In this document: one piece after another, positions 1 to 7,879 of the stretch
Layout: every line of letters starts with the position of its first letter
Numbering within the stretch: the stretch's first letter is position 1
NCBI GenBank assembly: GCA_902791785.1
Contig: CADAXH010000071.1
Span: forward strand, 3,603 to 11,904
DNA from: an uncultured Ruminococcus sp.
GTDB lineage: Bacteria; Bacillota; Clostridia; Oscillospirales; CAG-272
Length of the DNA: 8,302 nt
Reading direction: 5' to 3'
The notes under the pieces: generated by a model
Databases searched by the model: none
Told to the model about the DNA's origin: nothing
What the model saw: only the letters and a program-made list of their open reading frames with translations
Position numbers and translations under genes: made by a program

Positions 1-1
1 A

Positions 2-307
2 CCTCAGGAAAAACCCAAAAACTACAGGAACACTGGCGACCGCGAACTCGGACCCGCTGCAACATTCTCTCCGGAACTTAATCTGAGAGGAATGTACGGC
101 GAAGATGCAAAACTTGCAATAGACAAATACCTGGACGACGCTCAGAGGTCGGGAGTCAAGACTGTGACGCTCGTTCACGGAAAAGGTACCGGCGCCCTCA
201 GAAAAGCGGTATCCGAATTTTTAAGAACAGACAAAAGAGTATCAAAATACAGACTCGGAAACTCCGGAGAAGGAGACACCGGAGTCACAATTGTGGAAAT
301 AAAATAA
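2..307 (+). CDS. mutS2: MutS2 family protein, C-terminal Smr domain (partial, 5' end outside window)
   Basis: The reading frame is open from the left edge of the window to the TAA at 305-307, so this is the 3' end of a longer gene. The residues read as a low-complexity linker followed by a compact Smr domain. Visible Smr hallmarks are LNLRGMYGEDA (about 82-114), the LVHGKGTGALR block (about 170-204) that forms the family's nucleic-acid-binding and nuclease loop, and the ending GDTGVTIVEIK. In MutS2 proteins this domain follows the MutS-like ATPase and coiled-coil regions and acts in suppression of recombination or in ribosome-collision rescue; which role applies here cannot be seen. An internal ATG at 92 is part of the LRGMYG motif and is not a start. 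The next gene begins 14 bases downstream, so it could be co-transcribed. A stand-alone Smr protein is possible, but MutS2 is the usual owner of this tail. Confidence 0.85.
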   Translation, partial: PQEKPKNYRNTGDRELGPAATFSPELNLRGMYGEDAKLAIDKYLDDAQRSGVKTVTLVHGKGTGALRKAVSEFLRTDKRVSKYRLGNSGEGDTGVTIVEIK

Positions 308-321
308 AAAGTGGAGGCAAT

Positions 322-1733
322 ATGAAAAACTTGAAAATGCTGGCCATCGACCTCGGAGCATCGAGCGGAAGAGGAATCGTTGGCAACTATGACGGAAACA
401 AATTCACTTTGACTGAAAACCACAGATTTTCCAATGACCCTGTGACAGTGGCAGGAAAGTTCACGTGGGATATGCTCAGAATCTGGTTTGAAATAAAGAA
501 CTCAATCAGAAACTGTTCACTTTCTGACGACAAGGACATTGCTTCCATCGGTATTGACACATGGGGAGTGGACTTCGGACTGCTCGACAAGAGAGGTCAT
601 CTTCTCTACACACCTGTTCACTACAGGGACACAAGAACTGTGGGCATGCCGGAAAAATCTTATTCGCTCGTCCCAAAGGATGAACTCTATGACAAAACCG
701 GAATCCAGATTCTTGAACTGAACACACTGTTCCAGCTTCTTGCAATGAAAGAAGAAGCGCCAGAAGTTCTCGAAGCAGCTCAGGATATGCTGTTCGTTCC
801 GGACCTTCTCAATTACTTCCTCACAGGTAAAAAGCAGACAGAATATACCATTGCTTCAACAGGACAGCTTCTGGATGCTTTCAAGAGAACATGGGACTTT
901 GACCTCATAAGAAAATACGGTCTTCCTGAAAAGATGTTCACAAAGATTGTTGAACCCGGTACAGTATGCGGCAAATTGCTTCCTGAAGTCAAAGAAGACG
1001 TAAACGGAATTGACCCGACAGTAATTTCTATTGCAGCTCATGATACAGGATCAGCCGTTGTGGCAGTTCCTTCACCAAAGGAAAAATTCATTTTCATCAG
1101 CTCGGGAACATGGTCTATCATGGGAACCGAGACAGACAAGCCTATCATTAACGAGAAGACGAAAGAATACAACTTCACAAACGAAGGGGGCTACGGCGGA
1201 ACAATAAGATTCTCACAAAATACAGTTTCGACGAACTTTCCGAAATGGCACTGGCTTCAAAACCGTTGCAGTATCTTATTAATCCTGACGATCCCGCATT
1301 TGCAACACCGGGTAATCTTCCGAGAAGAATTGCTGAATTCTGCCAGAAGACCGGTCAGGGAACTCCAAACACTGTGGGTGAGATTGTCCGTTGCATTTTC
1401 GACAGTCTTGCACTAAGATACAGATGGGTTGTTGACAGAATAGACGAAATGTGCGAAGAGAGAATCCCGGCAATTAACATTGTCGGAGGAGGCACAAAGG
1501 AAAAAATGCTTTCACAGTTTGCTTCCGACGCATGCGGCAGACCTGTTTACACAGGACCTGTTGAGGCAACGGCACTCGGAAACATTGCAGCCCAGGCAAT
1601 TGCCCTCGGAGAAATCAAGGACATAGCTGAAGCGAGAGAAGTAATAGCAAATTCAACTGAAATGGGACATTTCGAACCCAAGGACACAGCAATGTGGGAT
1701 GAGGGTTACGAGAGATTCCAGAAAATACTTTAA
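322..1733 (+). pseudogene. rhaB: Rhamnulokinase (FGGY kinase), disrupted by internal deletion and frameshift
   Basis: Intact RhaB phosphorylates L-rhamnulose to L-rhamnulose-1-phosphate with ATP in the cytoplasm. The start at 322 follows GGAGG at 313-317. The first frame gives good FGGY sequence to about residue 297: the N-terminal phosphate loop DLGASSGR (10-17), the sugar-binding GIDTWGVDFGLLD (77-89), AAHDTGSAVVA (238-248) with the likely catalytic Asp241, and SSGTWSIMG (260-268). After NEGGYGGTIRF (ending 1212) homology stops, and resumes in another frame at KYSFDELSEMA (from 1218). It then runs cleanly to the TAA at 1731-1733 through the NIVGGGTKEKML nucleotide-binding motif. By family knowledge, a conserved block of about 20 residues beginning LKNIMGLW normally lies at this point and is absent. 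So bases are missing, not merely one slipped base. Read literally, the first frame ends at 1416 as a 364-residue product lacking the C-terminal ATPase half. An assembly error is the main alternative. Confidence 0.88.
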
Positions 1734-1745
1734 TATCTTTATTGC

Positions 1746-2945
1746 GTAGACACAGAAGCAGCAATTAAGAGAGTTTCTGAAATTCCTGTATCAATTCACT
1801 GCTGGCAGGGAGACGACGTCAGAGGATTCGAAACACCTGACGGCGACCTCACCGGAGGAATTCAGACAACCGGCAATTTCCCGGGAAGAGCAAAGAATAT
1901 TGACCAGCTCAGACAAGATATTGAGATGGTATTCTCACTTGTTCCCGGTGTCAACAGACTCAACCTCCATGCAATTTATCTCGACAATGGCGGCAAGAAA
2001 GTTGAGAGAAACAAAATAGAGCCAAAACATTTTGCTTCATGGGTAGACTGGGCCAAATACAATAAAGTTGGTCTTGACTTCAACCCGACATGTTTCTCAT
2101 CTCCTATGCTCAAGGACGGCCTTTCACTCTCACACCCTGACAAGGCAGTTCGTGACTACTGGATTGAACACTGCATCGCATCAAGAAAGATAGCCGAATA
2201 TTTCGGAAAGGAACTCGGAACACCCGCAGTAACAAACCTCTGGGTTCCGGACGGATTCAAAGACAATCCGGTAAACAGATACGAGGCAAGACAGCGTCTC
2301 ATCAGCGCAATGGACGAAATCTATTCTGTAAAGATTGACAAGAAGTACAACCTCGATTCAGCCGAAGGCAAACTTTTCGGAATCGGAGCAGAGAGCTGCA
2401 CGGTGGGTCAGCATGAAATATATCTGGCATATGCACTTACAAGAGGCATAATGGTTACACTCGACTCGGGCCACTATCACCCGACAGAGGTTATTTCCGA
2501 CAAAATCAGCTCAGTACTGTCATTTGTTCCGGAAATACTCCTTCACGTTTCACGCCCTGTCCGCTGGGACAGCGACCACGTAGTAATACTCGATGATGAA
2601 CTCAAGGCTATAGCTGCCGAGATTATCAGAAACAATTTCGAAAATAGAGTTCATATCGGACTTGACTATTTCGATGCAAGTATAAACAGAATAGCAGCAT
2701 GGACAGTAGGTGCCAGAAACATGAAGAAAGCCCTCCTCCTCGCTGCACTTGAACCAACAAAGAAACTTACAAAACTTGAAAAAGACTTTGATTTCACATC
2801 ACGTCTTGAACTGACGGAAGAATACAAGACATATCCTTTCGGAGCCGTATGGGATGAATTCTGCGCAAGAAACAAAGTGCCTGTAGGCGAAAAGTGGATT
2901 GCAAAAGTCAAGAAGTATACAAAAGACGTACTCTCAGAAAGATAA
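1746..2945 (+). pseudogene. rhaA: L-rhamnose isomerase lacking its start codon and N-terminus
   Basis: RhaA interconverts L-rhamnose and L-rhamnulose using divalent metal. Recognisable homology begins at VDTEAAIKRVSEIPVSIHCW (from 1746) and continues without a stop to the TAA at 2943-2945, about 399 residues. The E. coli protein is about 419 residues, so roughly the first 20 codons are missing. Family motifs are all present: HCWQGDDV, LNLHAIYL, FGIGAESCTVG (metal Glu), DSGHYHPTEVISDKIS (metal Asp), LHVSRPVRWDSDHVV (metal His) and GLDYFDASINRIAAW. No ATG, GTG or TTG lies in frame before 1926, and no ribosome binding site precedes 1746. The frame is the same as the rhaB 3' frame, so only the rhaB TAA at 1731-1733 and a few codons separate them. 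The ATG at 1926 falls about 60 codons into the recognisable sequence, so a protein from it would lose the HCWQGDDV region and is unlikely to be active. A deletion of the intergenic region plus the gene start explains the arrangement. Confidence 0.88.
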
Positions 2946-2986
2946 GGTCAGTACTTCATAGCGTAAATAATTCAAGTTTTCTGTAT

Positions 2987-3010
2987 CGGAGGGCTTGAAA
3001 GAGTCCTCCG
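2987..3010 (+). other. Intergenic RNA hairpin between rhaA and the aldolase gene
   Basis: CGGAGGGCTT and GAGTCCTCCG (ends at 2987 and 3010) form a 10-bp stem with two G-U pairs, capped by a GAAA tetraloop of the GNRA type. No T-run follows, so it is not a standard intrinsic terminator. It sits 22 bases before the aldolase start and may act in mRNA processing or stability, or affect access to the downstream ribosome binding site at 3023-3029. The structure is seen directly; the role is inference. Confidence 0.5.
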
Positions 3011-3032
3011 AAACTATATATCAGGAAGGAAA

Positions 3033-4361
3033 ATGCAAGGAAAAGAAATCTTGCATAAAAAACAAAAAATGAATTTTTCAATGTTACATCCCGCCGATCA
3101 GATAGTGATGATAATGAATCGTCTCTATTATTACGGAATGACAACCACAACAGGCGGGAATTTGTCCATAAAGGATTCAGACGGAGTAGTCTGGATCAGC
3201 CCCAGCGGAGTAGACAAGGGAAGTCTGCGCAGGGACGACATAATGCAGATTATGCCTGACGGAAAGATAGTCGGTCTGCACAAACCGTCTTCCGAATATC
3301 CGTTCCATCTGGCAATATACAAAAAGAGACCGGACCTGAAAGCCGTACTTCATGCACATCCTCCGGCACTCGTAGCTTTCTCAATAGCCAGGGAAGAGCC
3401 TGACACTTCAATTATTCCGGATGCTGACAGATTGTGCGGAAAAGTAACAACTGCACCTTATGCGCTTCCGGGAAGCACAAAACTCGGTGAAAACATAGCT
3501 GCGGAATTTGAAAAAGGCATTAATACGGTAATGCTTGAAAACCACGGGGTGGTTGTCGGAAACAAGGATCTGTTCTCAGCTTTCAAGCAGTTTGAAACAC
3601 TGGATTACTGCGCAAGAGTACAGATTAATGCAAGCGTGCTTGGAGGCAGAATTCACGGACTGACAAAAGTAAATCTGGACAGCTTCAAAACAAAGACCCA
3701 GCCCAAGATGGAATCTTTCAAAAAAGAAAGATATACAAGCGAAGAGCTTCAGATCAGACGAGACATGGTGGATCTCATTCACAGGGCATACGGAAACCAG
3801 CTGTTCACAAGTTCTGAAGGTACATTCTCGTGCAAACTGTCCGACGGATCATTCATAATCACACCATACGACAAGGACAGAAAATATCTCGAAGAAGAGG
3901 ACCTGGTTCAGGTCAAGGACGGAAAGTGTGAAGAAGGAAAGACTCCTTCAAGATCAGTTCTGATGCATCAGAAGATATATGAGAAGGACGACAAGATCAA
4001 GTCAATAATAATCGCTCATCCGCCTCATGTAATGGCATTTGCAGTAACCGACAACGAGATTGACGGGAGACTTATTCCTGAAAGCTATATAGCTCTCAAA
4101 ACAGTCAAGAAGTATTCCTTCGGTTCAACATATATTGAACCGGATATGCTGGCAAATGAGATTACTCTCAAGACGCCGGTTGCAATTGTGGAGAACGACT
4201 GCATTATAGCGGCAGGAACAAATCTTCTGAATGCGTTTGACAGACTTGAAGTTCTGGAATACAGCGCAAAATCCCTCTGTCAGGTGGCAGGTCTCAAAAA
4301 GAAACTTGTCAGGATATCCGACAGCGAAATAAAAGAAATAGAAGTTGCATTCAATCTTTGA
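3033..4361 (+). CDS. Tandem class II aldolase/adducin-domain protein, probable rhamnulose-1-phosphate aldolase
   Basis: The protein has 442 residues with two consecutive class II aldolase domains (about 16-215 and 235-430). The N-terminal domain carries a full active site: GGNLS (41-45) and SPSG (56-59) for phosphate, SSE with catalytic Glu88, HAH with zinc ligands His107 and His109, and ENHG with His171. The C-terminal domain keeps the fold pattern at an offset of about 220 residues, but Glu88 is matched by Ser308, His107 by Ile327 and His171 by Asp389; only His329 survives. It therefore looks like a non-catalytic copy. Position after rhaB and rhaA suggests it splits L-rhamnulose-1-phosphate into dihydroxyacetone phosphate and L-lactaldehyde. 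It is not close to the single-domain E. coli RhaD, and fuculose-1-phosphate or another ketose phosphate remains possible. The start at 3033 is preferred because AGGAAGG lies at 3023-3029; the ATG at 3069 has no comparable site. Confidence 0.85.
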   Translation: MQGKEILHKKQKMNFSMLHPADQIVMIMNRLYYYGMTTTTGGNLSIKDSDGVVWISPSGVDKGSLRRDDIMQIMPDGKIVGLHKPSSEYPFHLAIYKKRPDLKAVLHAHPPALVAFSIAREEPDTSIIPDADRLCGKVTTAPYALPGSTKLGENIAAEFEKGINTVMLENHGVVVGNKDLFSAFKQFETLDYCARVQINASVLGGRIHGLTKVNLDSFKTKTQPKMESFKKERYTSEELQIRRDMVDLIHRAYGNQLFTSSEGTFSCKLSDGSFIITPYDKDRKYLEEEDLVQVKDGKCEEGKTPSRSVLMHQKIYEKDDKIKSIIIAHPPHVMAFAVTDNEIDGRLIPESYIALKTVKKYSFGSTYIEPDMLANEITLKTPVAIVENDCIIAAGTNLLNAFDRLEVLEYSAKSLCQVAGLKKKLVRISDSEIKEIEVAFNL

Positions 4362-4419
4362 AGCCATCCGGTCATAAAGTGCCGGAAAACATAAACAAAA
4401 TAATCATGGAGGCTAAAAT

Positions 4420-5544
4420 ATGGAAAACGAGTATTTTGGAGAGCTCGCCCTTATTGGCATGAAGGGCACAGAAAAATTTGTAAACAGGGTAGACGAGTAT
4501 CTTCGTCAGTGGAGAAAAACCGACGAGTCATACATAATAGATATTGACTGCCCCAGATTCGGAACAGGTGAAGGAAAAGGAATCATCAATCAGACGGTCA
4601 GAGGAAAAGATCTTTTCATCTACGTGGACTGTTTCAACTACGGAGTACAGTACAAGATGTTCGGCCAGATGAACAGAATGAGTCCTGACGATCACTTCCA
4701 GGATCTCAAGAGAATTATCGGAGCATGCGAAAGAAAGACGAGGAGAATATCCGTAATCATGCCGATGCTGTATGAAGGCAGACAGCACCGCCGTGCCGCA
4801 AGAGAATCACTCGACTGTGCATCAGCACTTCAGGAACTTGAAAGCATGGGTGTATCTGATCTTATCACTTTCGACGCTCATGACTCGAGAGTTCAGAATG
4901 CCACACCTACAAACGGATTCGAAAACGTCAGAACAACATACCAGATGCTCAAATCACTGGTGAGAGAGTTCCCCGATGTTAGCTTTGAACCGGGAAAGAC
5001 AATGTTCGTATCTCCTGACGAAGGCGGAATGGCAAGAACTATTTACTATTCTTCAGTACTCGGAGTTGAAGTTGGCACTTTCTACAAGAGAAGAAACTAT
5101 GCGGTTATAGTTGACGGAAGAAACCCGATAGAGGCTCATGAATTCCTCGGTCATTCAGTTGCGGGAAGAGATATTGTCGTAGTTGACGACATGATTTCTT
5201 CAGGCGACTCGATGCTTGACATCATGACCAAGCTGAGAGAACTCGGAGCAAAGAGAATATTCATGTTCTGTTCATTCGGCTTGTTTACAAGCGGACTTGA
5301 GAAGTTCGACAAAGCATATGAAGAAGGACTGTTCGACAGAATATTCACTACAAACCTCAATTACAGGCCTGAAGAACTTCTTGCCCGTCCATGGTATACT
5401 GAAGTAAGTCTCTGCAAATATGTTGCATATATAGTTGATTCAATCAACAGAAACCACACAATAGGCGATTTGCTTGATCCTGTCACAAGAATCCATGCAC
5501 TTCAGGAAAGAGTCAGAAAGAGACAGGAAGGTGACGAGGAATGA
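4420..5544 (+). CDS. prs: Ribose-phosphate pyrophosphokinase (PRPP synthetase) family protein
   Basis: PRPP synthetase makes phosphoribosyl pyrophosphate from ribose-5-phosphate and ATP, feeding purine, pyrimidine, histidine, tryptophan and NAD synthesis. This 374-residue protein is longer than the usual ~315. Visible motifs are MPMLYEGRQHRR (114-125), equivalent to the canonical YARQDRK ATP-binding segment; FDAHDSRVQNA (151-161), equivalent to the DLHAxQIQGF segment; VSPDEGG (197-203); the KRR of the catalytic flexible loop (223-225); and the PRPP loop DIVVVDDMISSGDS (251-264). The N-terminal ~55 residues and the linker around 232-248 are unlike the classic enzyme. This divergent form is, to my knowledge, common in Clostridia. 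GGAGG at 4408-4412 sits 7 bases before the start. The gene overlaps the next by 4 bases, so translation is likely coupled. It may be the main PRPP synthetase or a second, specialised copy. Confidence 0.85.
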   Translation: MENEYFGELALIGMKGTEKFVNRVDEYLRQWRKTDESYIIDIDCPRFGTGEGKGIINQTVRGKDLFIYVDCFNYGVQYKMFGQMNRMSPDDHFQDLKRIIGACERKTRRISVIMPMLYEGRQHRRAARESLDCASALQELESMGVSDLITFDAHDSRVQNATPTNGFENVRTTYQMLKSLVREFPDVSFEPGKTMFVSPDEGGMARTIYYSSVLGVEVGTFYKRRNYAVIVDGRNPIEAHEFLGHSVAGRDIVVVDDMISSGDSMLDIMTKLRELGAKRIFMFCSFGLFTSGLEKFDKAYEEGLFDRIFTTNLNYRPEELLARPWYTEVSLCKYVAYIVDSINRNHTIGDLLDPVTRIHALQERVRKRQEGDEE

Positions 5545-6605
5545 GGAAGTATCTGTTGCCTCCAACAGGCAATTTTTACAAAGCCAATCTTCATTGTCAC
5601 TCAAACCTTTCAGACGGAAAATATACTCCCGAACATCTGAAGGAAATATATAAGGCAAGAGGTTATTCTGTCCTTTCAATAACGGATCACAACAGATTGA
5701 TCAAACATGACGATCTAAATGATGAAGACTTTCTGTCCATAACAGGATATGAAGCGGATCTGAGCGCTTACAAGGAAAGATATGACGGAGATGCAAATCA
5801 CACACCTCTCGTACATGTCAATTTCTTTTCAAAATACAATTCTGATGCCATGCCCGCTTATGACTCGCACAGATGGCTTGCATTGCCGGATCAGAATCAT
5901 GTTGGTGATGAATACGAACGCAGTTATTACAGATTGAACGAATTCATCAGGATGACCACAAAAGAAGGCTTTCTGTGCACGTACAACCATCCAACATGGT
6001 CATGTTCGGATTTGAATGAATATGACGCTGTGACCGGTTTCTTTGCCATGGAAGTGTGCAATTACGGATGCTACACGGAAGGCTATCAGGAACTGAATGA
6101 ACATGTTCTTGATGACATGCTGAGAAGGGGAAACAAGGTATTTGTAACTGCTGCCGATGACAATCACAACCATTTTCCGGAAGATCATCCGAGGTGTGAT
6201 TCGTTTGGCGGATTTGACATGATAAAAGCAGAAAAACTTGAATACTCGGCTATTATCGACGCTTTGGAAAAAGGCAATTTTTACGCATCAATGGGTCCGG
6301 AAATAAAGGATTTGTACATTGAGGACGAATACCTTTACGTAAAAACTTCTCCGGTTGAAAAAATATTCATGAAGAATTTCGGAAGAGGTGCAAGAGTTGC
6401 TTCCGGAGAGAAGACCGGAGATCTTATTACCGAAGCGAGATTCAAGATTAACGGCCTGACGGAGAGATACATAAGAGTTGTGCTGTATGACGGGCAGGGA
6501 AAATATGCATGGTCACAGCCATACTGGGATCCGCTGGGCTCAGAGAACGGGAAATATGGTCCTGAAACATTCAGAAGAATATACAATGTTGACGAGATAA
6601 GATAG
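5541..6605 (+). CDS. PHP-domain metal-dependent phosphoesterase
   Basis: The protein has 354 residues. The polymerase-and-histidinol-phosphatase (PHP) metal site can be traced: NLHCHSNLSDG (16-26; His18, His20, Asp25), SITDHN (46-51; His50), GYEAD (69-73; Glu71), VHVNFF (91-96; His92), TYNHPTW (147-153; His150) and TAADDNH (203-209; Asp207, His209). These residues normally bind two or three metal ions and hydrolyse a phosphate ester or nucleotide. An unusually long stretch lies between His92 and His150. Residues ~255-354 follow the PHP fold as a beta-rich tail that includes RYIRVVLYDGQGKYAWSQP, as seen in many stand-alone PHP proteins. The substrate cannot be told. Its ATGA overlap with the PRPP synthetase gene and the short gap to the next gene indicate one transcript. 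A histidinol phosphatase is possible, but no other histidine gene is present. AGGAAGG at 5525-5531 supports the start. Confidence 0.8.
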   Translation: MRKYLLPPTGNFYKANLHCHSNLSDGKYTPEHLKEIYKARGYSVLSITDHNRLIKHDDLNDEDFLSITGYEADLSAYKERYDGDANHTPLVHVNFFSKYNSDAMPAYDSHRWLALPDQNHVGDEYERSYYRLNEFIRMTTKEGFLCTYNHPTWSCSDLNEYDAVTGFFAMEVCNYGCYTEGYQELNEHVLDDMLRRGNKVFVTAADDNHNHFPEDHPRCDSFGGFDMIKAEKLEYSAIIDALEKGNFYASMGPEIKDLYIEDEYLYVKTSPVEKIFMKNFGRGARVASGEKTGDLITEARFKINGLTERYIRVVLYDGQGKYAWSQPYWDPLGSENGKYGPETFRRIYNVDEIR

Positions 6606-6613
6606 GGGTAAAT

Positions 6614-7879
6614 ATGGATAAGAGAATAGCAGTAGTCCGCGGCGATTATTCAAGTCCGGAAGTCATAACTCAAACACTGAGAGTACTGCAGGCTGTTGCA
6701 GACAAGTATGAACACAAATTCGAATTTGTTGACGCATGTGTCGGCGGAGAGGCTCTGGATAAATTCGGTGAGCCGCTTCCAAAGACGGAGTTTGACAAGT
6801 GCATTGTTTCAGATGCGGTTCTTATGGGTTCAATAGGAGGACCCAAATGGAAGGAATTCACAGGCGACAAAAGGCCTGAGACGGCGCTTGAAAAGCTGCG
6901 TATCGGAATGGGTTTGTTCACAAACATGAAATATGCCAAACTCTGGAGTCAGATTTCCACTCTTAGCCCTCTGAAAGAGCAGATTGTTGGTAAAGGCGTT
7001 GACTACCTTATAATCAGGGAACTGTCAGGTGGAATTTATTACGGAAAACATGACACGGTTCAGCTTGATTCAGGAATGGAATACGCATATGACATTATGC
7101 AGTATGACAGCAAGGAAATTGAGAGAATAGGCAAAATTGCCTTTTCATTTGCAATGAAACGCAGAAAGAGGGTATGCCTTGTAGGAAAACCCGATGTTCT
7201 CGACACAAGCAGGCTCTGGCTGAAAATAACAACAGAAGTCAGCAAAGAGTTCCCGGATGTAATCTTTACGGATATGTCAGTTGAAAACTGTGCTACACTT
7301 CTGAACAAGAACCCTGCCCAGTTTGACGTGATCCTAACAGAAAACATGTTTGGTGAAGTGCTGGGAGCTCAGGCGAGCGTCAATGCGGGAAGTCTCGGAA
7401 TGGTTCCGTCATGCAGTATTGACGAAAAACACTTTGGTCTTTTCGGAATGACTCAGGGCAGTGCACCGGAACTTGCCGGAAAAGATACAGTTAACCCGCT
7501 TGCAAGCGTCCTCTCAACAGCTTTGATGCTGAAGTACTGCTTTGATATGAAAAAAGAAGCTGAAGACGTAGAAAGAGCTGTTGAAAGAGTACTGGACAGA
7601 GGTTACAGAACTCCGGATATCATGAGTGAAGGTTACATGCTTGTCAGTACGCGCGGTATGGGAGACGCATTAGTGGCGGAAATTACAGGTGAATCTGAAG
7701 CTAAGTTCTTCGAAGCCGTCAAGGAAGTTGAAAAGATTATGGGGTCCAGCAGCTCTCCGAAGGAAAAAGCTGAACAGGCAGCCAAGGAGCAGCAGGAAAA
7801 TGCTGAGGCGGCAGAAACAGCAGAGACAAGCGAAGACAGCCCTTCAGAGGCGCCTGCCGAACAAGAAAATAATAGTTGA
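6614..7879 (+). CDS. Isopropylmalate/isocitrate dehydrogenase-like protein with altered metal site and acidic tail
   Basis: Residues 1-375 follow the beta-decarboxylating dehydrogenase fold of LeuB. Clear matches are GGEALDKFGEPLPK (44-57), GSIGGPKW (72-79), LRIGMGLFTNMK (95-106), IIRELSGGIYYG (133-144), VLDTSRLW (195-202), FDVILTENMFG (237-247), GSLGM (259-263), GSAPELAGK (282-290) and NP (294-295). Retained active-site equivalents include Arg96, Arg135, Tyr142 and Lys192. However, the three Asp normally binding Mg2+/Mn2+ read Glu224, Glu248 and Ala252, the GDGIGPE start motif reads GDYSSPE, and the cofactor loop EPIHGSAP reads GMTQGSAP. It is thus a diverged paralogue, and leucine biosynthesis is not a safe call: no leuA, leuC or leuD is nearby. 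Residues ~377-421 are a Ser/Glu/Ala/Gln-rich, probably disordered tail absent from ordinary LeuB. AGGGG at 6604-6608 overlaps the previous stop codon. Confidence 0.75.
   Translation: MDKRIAVVRGDYSSPEVITQTLRVLQAVADKYEHKFEFVDACVGGEALDKFGEPLPKTEFDKCIVSDAVLMGSIGGPKWKEFTGDKRPETALEKLRIGMGLFTNMKYAKLWSQISTLSPLKEQIVGKGVDYLIIRELSGGIYYGKHDTVQLDSGMEYAYDIMQYDSKEIERIGKIAFSFAMKRRKRVCLVGKPDVLDTSRLWLKITTEVSKEFPDVIFTDMSVENCATLLNKNPAQFDVILTENMFGEVLGAQASVNAGSLGMVPSCSIDEKHFGLFGMTQGSAPELAGKDTVNPLASVLSTALMLKYCFDMKKEAEDVERAVERVLDRGYRTPDIMSEGYMLVSTRGMGDALVAEITGESEAKFFEAVKEVEKIMGSSSSPKEKAEQAAKEQQENAEAAETAETSEDSPSEAPAEQENNS

Noticed and set aside
1213..1230. Programmed ribosomal frameshift in rhaB
   Set aside because: There is no clear slippery heptamer with a downstream structure, and a frameshift alone would not restore the conserved block missing between NEGGYGGTIRF and KYSFDELSEMA.
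1245..1733. Independent small gene starting at ATG 1245
   Set aside because: The sequence is the C-terminal part of rhamnulokinase, and the homology extends upstream of this ATG to 1218; no ribosome binding site precedes it.
1926..2945. Shortened functional rhaA from ATG 1926
   Set aside because: Isomerase homology continues about 60 codons upstream of this ATG, including HCWQGDDV, so it is an internal methionine.
3069..4361. Alternative aldolase start at 3069
   Set aside because: The preceding bases are A-rich with no Shine-Dalgarno, while 3033 has AGGAAGG just upstream.
4365..4385. CCGG...CCGG hairpin before the PRPP synthetase gene
   Set aside because: Only four to five base pairs with no T-run; too weak to call a terminator.
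7060..7347. Minus-strand open frames inside genes, such as this 95-codon one
   Set aside because: They lie opposite well-supported genes, show no recognisable protein features and have no ribosome sites; they reflect the base composition of the real genes.
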